Positions 1-5,567 of a stretch of DNA of 5,848 nucleotides are shown here, piece after piece. Positions within the stretch are counted from its first letter, which is position 1, and every line of letters starts with the position of its first letter. Origin of the DNA: Candidatus Ectomicrobium neotermitis (GTDB lineage Bacteria > Elusimicrobiota > Endomicrobiia > Endomicrobiales > Endomicrobiaceae); contig JAITBH010000085.1 of NCBI GenBank assembly GCA_031283745.1, positions 1-5,848 of the forward strand. The letters are read 5' to 3'. A program made the translations under genes and the position numbers. The notes below the pieces were generated by a model. The model did not search any database. It was not told the DNA's origin and was given only the letters and a program-made list of their open reading frames with translations.

Positions 1-1
1 A

Positions 2-679
2 ATGAAACTGATTTATGCCGTAGACGATGAGAAAGATATTCTGGAGTTGCTGAAAGCTTTTTTGAAAAAGAACTTTTTTGACATCAAAACTTTTAACAAC
101 CCTCTTGCTTTTTTGAGGATGCTTTCAAAGAAAAAACCAGACCTTGTGATAATCGACATCATGATGCCCTCGATGGATGGTTTTGAGCTTGCCCAAAAAA
201 TTAGAAGCAATCCCGACTTGTCTGACATTGGAATCATATTTTTGACAGCCAAATCTCAAAAATCAGACATCATAACTGGTCTTGAAATAGGTGCAGACGA
301 CTATATAGCCAAACCCTTTTCATTAGATGAGCTTTTAGCAAGAATCAAAGCCGTCTTGCGTAGAAAAACTTTCCACAAAACTTCCTCCACAACAAAACCT
401 TTCTCAAAAATCACCATAAACAAAGAAAGCTTTACCGTTGCTGTCGACGGCAAAAAGATAGATCTAACCCTTACCGAACTAAAAATTTTGGACCTCTTTT
501 GCCAAAACCCAAACAAGGTCTTTTCAAGAGATTTTCTCTTGGATTTTCTGTGGGGGGCAGACAAAGAAATTATAGATAGGACGATAGATGTCCATATAAG
601 AAACTTGCGTCAGAAGCTGGGGAGCTATGGTTCAATAATTAAAAATGTTCGCGGGGTGGGGTATAAAGTTGAAGATTAA
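2..679 (+). CDS. phoB: PhoB/PhoP-type phosphate response regulator (OmpR family)
   Basis: Two-component response regulator of 225 aa, the usual length for the OmpR/PhoB family. It is a cytoplasmic transcription factor activated by phosphorylation from the kinase encoded next to it. The receiver domain spans about residues 1-120, with the acidic pair D8/D9, phospho-acceptor D52 (in IIDIMMPSMDG), switch T82, Y101 and invariant K104 (ADDYIAKPF). A linker of about 15 residues leads to a winged-helix DNA-binding domain at about 136-225, with the TLTELKILDL start, the recognition-helix region RTIDVHIRNLRQKLG and the closing RGVGYKVE hairpin. The ATG lies one base from the window edge, so its ribosome binding site is not visible, but MKLIYAVDDE is a typical complete N-terminus. 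Assignment to the phosphate system rests on the phoR-pstSCAB-phoU context; the protein alone would only support 'OmpR family'. The name phoP, used in Firmicutes, would be equally valid. Confidence 0.93.
   Translation: MKLIYAVDDEKDILELLKAFLKKNFFDIKTFNNPLAFLRMLSKKKPDLVIIDIMMPSMDGFELAQKIRSNPDLSDIGIIFLTAKSQKSDIITGLEIGADDYIAKPFSLDELLARIKAVLRRKTFHKTSSTTKPFSKITINKESFTVAVDGKKIDLTLTELKILDLFCQNPNKVFSRDFLLDFLWGADKEIIDRTIDVHIRNLRQKLGSYGSIIKNVRGVGYKVED
653..661 (+). promoter_or_regulatory. Candidate Shine-Dalgarno that decides the phoR start
   Basis: A G-rich run, GGGGTGGGG, ends 7 nt before the TTG at 669. It lies inside the 3' end of the response-regulator gene. The alternative in-frame ATG at 645 is preceded by an A/T-only stretch with no purine-rich SD, so the G-run supports TTG. 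The match to AGGAGG is imperfect, hence moderate confidence. Confidence 0.45.
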
Positions 680-2099
680 AAACAGCCTCTTCCTCAAATT
701 TTTTGCAATCTTTTCTGTAACGATTTTCATCATTTTGGCGAGCCTTTTTTTCGTTTTAAGAGTTTATATCGAAGATCAGGACATAAAAATTTTTGAGCAA
801 AATTTAAGCCAAAGAACCCAAACACTAATTCCCTTTATCAAACCACTTGCAAAAAACAATCAAGCCTTAAAGCAATCAATACAGGAAATTTCTAAGAATT
901 TAGGTAACCGAATCACTGTCATTGATGTAGACGGAACTGTTATTGCTGATAGCCAAAATGATGAAAAAACAATGTCATCCCACCTTGACCGCCCCGAGAT
1001 AAAGGCAGTTATAGGCGGTGCGGAGTTTGGTCTTGATATTAGAAACAGCACCACAAACCTTGAGAGGACTCTCTATTATGCCTTGCCGATGGAAACTGAC
1101 GCTAAGCTTGTCGGCATTTTAAGGTTGAGCGTGCCGATAAATGCACTTAAAACTTTCAGCCAAGATGTATTGAAAAATATATTGATTGCTTTCTTTATAG
1201 CCATAATTCTGTCTACAGTTTTTGCTTATGCGGTCTCAAGAAAAACCACTAAAGATATAGCGGTTTTGCTTGAAACCATATCCGAGATCTCAAAAGGAAA
1301 TTTCAAGGCAAAAGCCAAAATAAACTCTAACTCCGAGCTTGCCCAATTTGCTGAGGCGTTAAACAAGATGAGCGATGATATCGAAAACCTATTTTGGCAA
1401 ACCAAAGCCCTTGATGAGCTAAAAAGAGATTTCATCTCAAATGCCTCCCATGAACTTAAAACTCCCGTGACAGCCATCGTCGGGTTTTCTCAGATGCTCC
1501 AAACTAAAAAGCTCACAAGCACCCAAAAACATTATGTCGAGATCATCCAAAAGCAATCAAAAAGGCTCTCTAATATCGTGACCGACCTACTGTCTCTAAA
1601 TGTTTTAGAAAACACTGGGCTTAAAGACATCAAAAAGACAGATGTCCCTATCGACAATATCTTAGACGACATAATAAATCTCTACCAAAAGAGGCTTAAT
1701 GACAAGAATATAGTCATCAAGCAAGAGATAAGCCCCGACGCAAAAACAGTCTATGCAAATGAGTTTTACTTAGAGCAGGCACTAACAAACCTAATAGACA
1801 ATGCCGTCAAATACACAGAAGAAGGGTCGATTACCATTACAACCCAAATGTCAGATGACGGCTTTGTAGAAATTGCAGTTTCAGATACAGGTATAGGTAT
1901 AGAGGAGAAATATTTGTCTCGTCTTTTTGAAAGGTTTTATGTGGTCGATAAGTCGCGTTCTCGAGAAAGCGGCGGGACAGGTCTTGGTCTTGCCATCGTT
2001 AAACACATAGCCCTCATACATAATGCCCGCATTGATGTTAGAAGCAAGATATGTGCAGGTTCTTCTTTTAAGCTCCATTTCCCTCCAAAAAATTCTTAA
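669..2099 (+). CDS. phoR: PhoR-type phosphate sensor histidine kinase
   Basis: Membrane sensor kinase, about 476 aa from the proposed TTG start. TM1 is at about residues 11-33. An extracytoplasmic domain (about 34-165) includes ITVIDVDGTVIADS and HLDRPEI, resembling the PDC/Cache-like sensor of Firmicute PhoR proteins. TM2 is at about 167-189, followed by a HAMP domain (about 190-243). HisKA has SHELKTP with phospho-acceptor H261 and the E-x-x-T pattern (E262, T265) typical of bifunctional kinase/phosphatases. The HATPase domain shows the N-box NLIDN (374-378), G1 DTGIGIE (406-412), F-box LFERFYVVDKS and G2 GGTGLGLA (435-442). HAMP runs straight into HisKA, leaving no space for the cytoplasmic PAS domain found in E. 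coli and B. subtilis PhoR. An in-frame ATG at 645 would add 8 residues (MFAGWGIK), but these merely read the regulator's conserved RGVGYK codons in another frame and lack an SD. The gene overlaps the regulator by 11 nt, implying co-translation. No terminator separates it from pstS. Confidence 0.9.
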   Translation: MKIKNSLFLKFFAIFSVTIFIILASLFFVLRVYIEDQDIKIFEQNLSQRTQTLIPFIKPLAKNNQALKQSIQEISKNLGNRITVIDVDGTVIADSQNDEKTMSSHLDRPEIKAVIGGAEFGLDIRNSTTNLERTLYYALPMETDAKLVGILRLSVPINALKTFSQDVLKNILIAFFIAIILSTVFAYAVSRKTTKDIAVLLETISEISKGNFKAKAKINSNSELAQFAEALNKMSDDIENLFWQTKALDELKRDFISNASHELKTPVTAIVGFSQMLQTKKLTSTQKHYVEIIQKQSKRLSNIVTDLLSLNVLENTGLKDIKKTDVPIDNILDDIINLYQKRLNDKNIVIKQEISPDAKTVYANEFYLEQALTNLIDNAVKYTEEGSITITTQMSDDGFVEIAVSDTGIGIEEKYLSRLFERFYVVDKSRSRESGGTGLGLAIVKHIALIHNARIDVRSKICAGSSFKLHFPPKNS

Positions 2100-2145
2100 C
2101 AAATCCTTAACACTTCCTTTATTTATCCTTAACTCTACTTTCATA
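2096..2145 (+). promoter_or_regulatory. Pho box: five TTAACA-like hexamers at 11-bp period
   Basis: Hexamers TTAACA (2096-2101), TTAACA (2107-2112), TTTATT (2118-2123), TTAACT (2129-2134) and TTCATA (2140-2145) are separated by exactly 5 bp each, a strict 11-bp period. A C precedes the first four, and the spacers before the second to fourth all end in CC. The pattern matches the B. subtilis PhoP-box type as I recall it, TT(A/C/T)A(C/T)A with about 5-bp spacers; the five copies score 6, 6, 5, 5 and 6 of 6. The 11-bp spacing is also that of E. coli PhoB half-sites. The array sits just upstream of pstS and beside the gene for an OmpR-family regulator, whose dimers bind head-to-tail repeats. The first hexamer overlaps the phoR stop codon. 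Binding by the adjacent regulator is an inference. Confidence 0.82.
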
Positions 2146-2149
2146 GCAT
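2144..2149 (+). promoter_or_regulatory. Possible -10 element of the pstS promoter
   Basis: TAGCAT matches TATAAT at four of six positions. It begins 9 nt after the fourth Pho-box hexamer. The -35 position would fall on the third and fourth hexamers (around 2121-2126), where there is no TTGACA, as expected for a regulator-dependent promoter in which the activator replaces the -35 contact. Transcription would start near 2156, giving a leader of about 40 nt. The call is weak, because it overlaps the fifth hexamer and rests on position more than on sequence. Confidence 0.3.
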
Positions 2150-2153
2150 TGCC

Positions 2154-2173
2154 TTGCGTTGACAAAAACGCAA
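2154..2173 (+). repeat. Perfect 7-bp inverted repeat in the pstS leader
   Basis: TTGCGTT (2154-2160) and AACGCAA (2167-2173) are exact reverse complements separated by 6 nt (GACAAA). The element ends 10 nt before the pstS ribosome binding site. No U-run follows, so it is not an intrinsic terminator. It could be a 5' stem-loop in the mRNA if transcription starts at or before 2154, or a small operator. Confidence 0.5.
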
Positions 2174-2183
2174 AACAAATCAA

Positions 2184-2190
2184 AAGGAGA
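2184..2190 (+). promoter_or_regulatory. pstS ribosome binding site
   Basis: AAGGAGA lies 5 nt before the pstS ATG. It fixes the start that gives a complete signal peptide. Confidence 0.8.
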
Positions 2191-2195
2191 TTGCT

Positions 2196-3014
2196 ATGAA
2201 AAAAGTAAAGGTATTATGTCTTAGTGCAGCTTTATTACTTGTTGTTGGTGCAAATGTTTTTGCTCAAAAAGAGAAGTTGACGCTTGAGGGTTCGACAACT
2301 CTTCTGCCTATCGCCCAGAGTGCAGCAGAGAAGTATATGGATCTAAACCCATCAGCAAATTTGGTTGTCAGGGGTGGAGGGTCTGGAGTGGGCATTACCT
2401 CTTTAATAGATGGAATTTGCGACATTGCTAATTCCTCTCGAGAGATAAAGCCCGCTGAAATAACAGCAGCACAAGCCAAAAAGAAACAGATAGAGGTTAT
2501 TGCGGTCGCAAAAGACGGGATAACGGTTATCGTCAGCAACAATAACCCCGTATCAAACCTCACGCAGAGCCAGATTGCCGATATTTATACCGGGAAAGTT
2601 ACGAACTGGTCGCAGGTTGGCGGTAAGAATGAGAAAATTGTTGTTGTCTCAAGAGATTCAGCCAGCGGAACATTTGAGGCTTTTGCCGAACTTGCCTTGA
2701 AAGGTCAAAAAGTCATCGCAGGTGCTTTGATGCAGTCATCAAATCAGGCAATAGTTTCTTTGGTTTCTAAAACCTCAGGCGCCATAGGTTATGTCGGCGT
2801 AGGCTATGCCTCCCAGTCGATTAAAGCTGTTAAAGTAAACGGCATCGCCGCAGACAAAACAACGGTTCAAAACGGAACATACCCCTTCAGCCGTGATCTA
2901 TATATGTGTGTGATCGGCAAACCCAAAGGCGAAACAAAGAAGTTCATCGATTTTGTTTTAAGCCCGCAGGGACAAGCTATAGTTGAGGAACAGGGTTTTG
3001 TTTCAATAAAGTAA
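2196..3014 (+). CDS. pstS: PstS, periplasmic phosphate-binding protein of the Pst ABC transporter
   Basis: High-affinity phosphate-binding component, 272 aa, that delivers phosphate to PstC/PstA. The N-terminus is a classical signal peptide: MKKVK, a hydrophobic core (about residues 6-19) and a likely cleavage after ANVFA (A23). There is no lipobox cysteine near that site (the only early Cys, C8, lies in the core), so the protein is predicted to be soluble in a periplasm, unlike the lipoprotein PstS of most Gram-positives. Ligand-site motifs of the family are present: EGSTTLLP (31-38), RGGGSGVG (59-66), NSSREIK (79-85) and SRDSASGTFEAF (152-163). The C-terminal FIDFVLSPQGQAIVEEQGFV is also typical. 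The length suits the compact PstS group and is shorter than E. coli PstS (about 346 aa). It is the first gene after the Pho-box array and is followed by a terminator, consistent with strong, separately adjusted expression. Confidence 0.95.
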   Translation: MKKVKVLCLSAALLLVVGANVFAQKEKLTLEGSTTLLPIAQSAAEKYMDLNPSANLVVRGGGSGVGITSLIDGICDIANSSREIKPAEITAAQAKKKQIEVIAVAKDGITVIVSNNNPVSNLTQSQIADIYTGKVTNWSQVGGKNEKIVVVSRDSASGTFEAFAELALKGQKVIAGALMQSSNQAIVSLVSKTSGAIGYVGVGYASQSIKAVKVNGIAADKTTVQNGTYPFSRDLYMCVIGKPKGETKKFIDFVLSPQGQAIVEEQGFVSIK

Positions 3015-3020
3015 AAAATC

Positions 3021-3060
3021 AAAAGCGCTCCGCATATTTAGCGGGGCGCTTTTTTGTTTT
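3021..3060 (+). terminator. Intrinsic terminator/attenuator between pstS and pstC
   Basis: The left arm AAAAGCGCTCCGC (3021-3033) and right arm GCGGGGCGCTTTT (3041-3053) pair over 13 bp with one T-G wobble, around the loop ATATTTA (3034-3040). The run TTTTTTGTTTT (3050-3060) follows. This is a textbook rho-independent terminator starting 6 nt after the pstS stop codon. Since pstC-pstA-pstB-phoU follow with no obvious promoter of their own, partial read-through probably gives abundant pstS mRNA and less of the rest. The stem is GC-rich and the U-tract is interrupted by one G. Confidence 0.9.
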
Positions 3061-3066
3061 AGGAGG
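3061..3066 (+). promoter_or_regulatory. pstC ribosome binding site abutting the terminator
   Basis: A perfect AGGAGG starts at the base after the terminator U-tract and lies 4 nt before the pstC ATG. The 10 nt between terminator and start codon leave no room for a separate promoter. Confidence 0.85.
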
Positions 3067-3070
3067 TCAA

Positions 3071-3955
3071 ATGTTTAGTTTTAAGGAAAGGGCGATAAAA
3101 TTTATTTTTTCATGCCTTGCTTTTAGCTGTCTATTATTTCTGCTCGCCATAGTTGTCATCTTGTTTTGGCAGGGGGCGCCGCTGTTTTCCTATATGGATT
3201 TTTCGCAATTCTTTTTTGGCAAATCTTGGTATCCAACCTCCCAACCCCCGGAGTTTGGCATTTTCCCCCTGATAAGCGGCTCATTGATAGTAACCTTAGG
3301 TGCGATGGTGGTTTGCGTCCCTTTAGGAATTGGCAGTGCACTTTATATTTACGAGCTATCAGGTCCAAACTCAAAGAAAATCTTAAAGCCCATTGTGGAG
3401 ATACTTGGCTCCATCCCATCTATCGTTTTTGGTTTTTTTGCCCTGACTATAGCAGCTCCCGCAATACAGCAATTTTTCAATATTCCGACGGGGCTTTGTG
3501 CTTTGACGGCAAGCATAATCTTGGGAATTATGGCTATACCCACCATAACAAGCATTTCTGAGGACGCACTATCTTTTGTGCCAAACAGTTTTAGGGAAGC
3601 GTCTTATGCTTTGGGAGCTAACAAATTTCAAACTTTGTTTAAGGTTACGATACCGGCCGCAGCATCGGGAATTTCAACATCCGTGATCTTAGGTATGAGC
3701 CGTATAGTTGGCGAGACGATGACTGTGCTTATGGTTTCAGGCGGGGCAGCAGTTATTACCTCATCGTTTTTTTCTCCCGTCAGACCGATGACGGCAACGA
3801 TAGCTGCCGAAATGGGCGAGGCTGCTTTTGGGAGTTTGCACTATCAGGCTCTGTTTGCAATCGCTCTTGTCTTATTTATGACGACATTAGTTTTTAATGT
3901 CATCGCCGAAAGAATAAGCCAAAAATATGCACTAAAACTGGGGGCTAACAGATGA
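3071..3955 (+). CDS. pstC: PstC, phosphate ABC transporter permease
   Basis: Inner-membrane permease, 294 aa, that forms the phosphate channel with PstA. About six membrane segments are visible, near residues 14-34, 69-93, 109-129, 141-161, 200-224 and 257-280, with a first extracytoplasmic loop (about 35-68) containing FFFGKSWYPTSQPPEFGIFP, typical of PstC. The EAA-type loop that contacts the ATPase is at about 164-183 (EDALSFVPNSFREASYALGA). The following SRIVGETMTV has R211 and E215, the Arg/Glu pair corresponding to the residues described as essential for transport in E. coli PstC. It is slightly shorter than the E. coli protein (319 aa) but shows no sign of truncation. Its stop codon overlaps the pstA start as ATGA. 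The order S-C-A-B and the PstC-type N-terminal region distinguish it from PstA. Confidence 0.95.
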   Translation: MFSFKERAIKFIFSCLAFSCLLFLLAIVVILFWQGAPLFSYMDFSQFFFGKSWYPTSQPPEFGIFPLISGSLIVTLGAMVVCVPLGIGSALYIYELSGPNSKKILKPIVEILGSIPSIVFGFFALTIAAPAIQQFFNIPTGLCALTASIILGIMAIPTITSISEDALSFVPNSFREASYALGANKFQTLFKVTIPAAASGISTSVILGMSRIVGETMTVLMVSGGAAVITSSFFSPVRPMTATIAAEMGEAAFGSLHYQALFAIALVLFMTTLVFNVIAERISQKYALKLGANR

Positions 3956-4800
3956 AAAATATCATTATTGAAAAAACTGGATTTTTTCTCATAACTATGT
4001 GCATTGCGATAACGGGTTTGTTTTTGGCTTTGCTCATCTATTTCATTGTCTCAAACGGCATAAATGTTCTCTCATTTGAATTTTTAACCCAGCCTCCAAA
4101 AAACTCTATGACTGCCGGCGGAGTGGCGCCAGCTATAGTCGGCAGCTTTTATCTTACAGTCGGGGCGGTTATTGTCGCCCTGCCTTTAGGTCTTGCCTGT
4201 GCCATTTATCTAAACGAATACTCGCCAAAAGGTTTGGTCGCAAGCGCCATAAGAATAAGCGTCAACAATCTTGCCGGCGTGCCGTCTGTGGTTTTTGGGC
4301 TTTTTGGGCTGGCTTTCTTTGTGAAGTTTTTAGGGTTTGGCATATCAATTCTTTCAGGTTCTCTAACCTTAGCGATACTGATTTTGCCTGCCATCATTTC
4401 AACCTCGCAAGAAGCTTTAAGCGCCGTCCCAAACTCTATCAGGGAGGCATCTTTAGCCTTAGGGGCAACACACTCTCAAACGATAAGAAAGGCGGTTTTG
4501 CCTTGTGCATTTTCTGCAATTTTGACAGGCGTAATTTTAAGTATAGCCCGCGCCGCCGGAGAGACCGCACCGATACTTTTTACCGCCGCGGCTTTTTATA
4601 AAAGGGATTATCCCGACTCAATTTTTTCAGAAACGATGGCTCTCCCCTACCATATATATGCACTGATGACTGAGGGAACAAGCCCCGACAAACAGGTTGC
4701 AATAGCTTATGGATGTGCACTGATTTTGTTGCTGATAGTTCTCGTAATTTCAGCTGGTGCAATAGTTTTAAGGAACAAATATAGGAGGCAAAATGCTTGA
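3952..4800 (+). CDS. pstA: PstA, phosphate ABC transporter permease
   Basis: Second inner-membrane permease subunit, 282 aa. Six membrane segments are visible at about residues 11-33, 63-86, 107-128, 134-152, 187-209 and 248-273. The EAA loop at about 154-173 (EALSAVPNSIREASLALGAT) docks onto PstB. ARAAGETAPILFTAA carries R200 and E204; this RxxGETAPLLFTA signature is characteristic of PstA, and its Arg corresponds to the one needed for transport in E. coli PstA. The tail loop with LPYHIYALMTEG is also PstA-like. The ATG overlaps the pstC stop by 4 nt (ATGA, 3952-3955). Only a weak G-run (3940-3944) precedes it, so translation is probably coupled to pstC. The 3' end overlaps the pstB start by 8 nt. 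Confidence 0.95.
   Translation: MKNIIIEKTGFFLITMCIAITGLFLALLIYFIVSNGINVLSFEFLTQPPKNSMTAGGVAPAIVGSFYLTVGAVIVALPLGLACAIYLNEYSPKGLVASAIRISVNNLAGVPSVVFGLFGLAFFVKFLGFGISILSGSLTLAILILPAIISTSQEALSAVPNSIREASLALGATHSQTIRKAVLPCAFSAILTGVILSIARAAGETAPILFTAAAFYKRDYPDSIFSETMALPYHIYALMTEGTSPDKQVAIAYGCALILLLIVLVISAGAIVLRNKYRRQNA
4783..4788 (+). promoter_or_regulatory. pstB ribosome binding site inside pstA
   Basis: A perfect AGGAGG lies 4 nt before the pstB ATG, within the last codons of pstA. It supports the overlapping start at 4793 and has the same geometry as the pstC site. Confidence 0.8.
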
Positions 4801-5554
4801 GCAAAACATAAGAGTAAAAGCAAAGGATGTGAGTTTTTATTATGGGCAAAAGAGGGCATTAAAAGACTTAAACATCAACTTTTTTACAAACAAAGTTACG
4901 GCTTTTATTGGCCCGTCAGGCTGCGGGAAGTCCACTTTCATCAGATTGTTAAACAAGATGAACGACTTAATCCCAAACACAAGAGCTGAGGGGAAAATTC
5001 TGCTTGACGACGAGAACATTCTCGACAAAAAGGTCGATGCCGTAAAAATCAGGAGAAAGATCGGTATGGTTTTTCAAAAGCCCAATCCTTTTCCAAAGAG
5101 CATTTTTCAGAATGTGGCTTATGGGCTTGAACTATGTTCGATGTCAAAAAAAGAAATGGAACGGGTCGTAGAGGAGTCCTTGCAAAAAGCTGCACTGTGG
5201 AATGAGGTAAAGGATAGGCTGCGGGATAATGCTTTAGGGCTTTCAGGCGGGCAACAGCAAAGATTGTGCATTGCCAGATGTCTTGCAGTTGAGCCGGAGG
5301 TGATTTTGTTTGATGAGCCTTGCGCCAGCTTAGACCCAATATCCACAAGCAAAATTGAGGAGCTGATTTTGGAGCTAAAAAAGCAATACACGATAGTGAT
5401 AGTTACCCACAATATGCAGCAGGCTGCCCGAGTTTCAGATTGGACTGCTTTTATGTATATAGGGGAGCTTATAGAGTTTAGCCCCACCAAAGAGATTTTT
5501 GTCGTCCCAAAAGAGAAAAAGACTCAAGAATATTTGTCAGGAAGATTTGGATAA
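4793..5554 (+). CDS. pstB: PstB, phosphate ABC transporter ATP-binding protein
   Basis: Cytoplasmic ATPase, 253 aa, full length for PstB, that as a dimer powers phosphate import through PstC/PstA. In order: the A-loop aromatic region FYYGQKRAL, Walker A GPSGCGKST (40-48), Q-loop MVFQKPNPFPKSIF with Q95 (the PNPFP stretch is a PstB hallmark), signature LSGGQQQR (150-157), Walker B ILFDEP with catalytic E175, D-loop ASLDP (where many PstBs have SALDP), and H-loop VTHNMQQAARVSD with H206. The FMYIGELIEFSPTKEIF and C-terminal TQEYLSGRFG segments are typical of the family. All catalytic residues are present. The gene overlaps pstA by 8 nt and precedes phoU by 13 nt. Confidence 0.96.
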   Translation: MLEQNIRVKAKDVSFYYGQKRALKDLNINFFTNKVTAFIGPSGCGKSTFIRLLNKMNDLIPNTRAEGKILLDDENILDKKVDAVKIRRKIGMVFQKPNPFPKSIFQNVAYGLELCSMSKKEMERVVEESLQKAALWNEVKDRLRDNALGLSGGQQQRLCIARCLAVEPEVILFDEPCASLDPISTSKIEELILELKKQYTIVIVTHNMQQAARVSDWTAFMYIGELIEFSPTKEIFVVPKEKKTQEYLSGRFG

Positions 5555-5567
5555 AAAAGGAGAGGTT

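Noticed and set aside
84..89. An isolated TTAACA hexamer within the response-regulator gene
   Set aside because: A single copy with no partner at 11-bp spacing is expected by chance in AT-rich DNA.
2159..2164. TTGACA as a consensus -35 box for pstS
   Set aside because: A -10 box about 17 bp downstream would fall at the ribosome binding site (2182-2190), where there is no TATAAT-like sequence, and the start would be at or past the ATG. TTGACA here is better explained as part of the inverted repeat and its loop.
1881..2183. Minus-strand frame of 100 codons spanning the phoR end and the pstS leader
   Set aside because: It is antisense to the kinase ATP-binding domain and crosses the operator repeats; no independent evidence of coding.
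3166..3561. Open frame of 131 codons on the plus strand inside pstC
   Set aside because: It is an out-of-frame reading of pstC, whose own frame has all family motifs; its product matches nothing recognisable.
5119..5490. Open reading frame of 123 codons on the minus strand
   Set aside because: It lies wholly antisense to pstB over its signature, Walker B and H-loop codons. The translation is Ser/Cys-rich without recognisable motifs, and no ribosome binding site or gap supports it.
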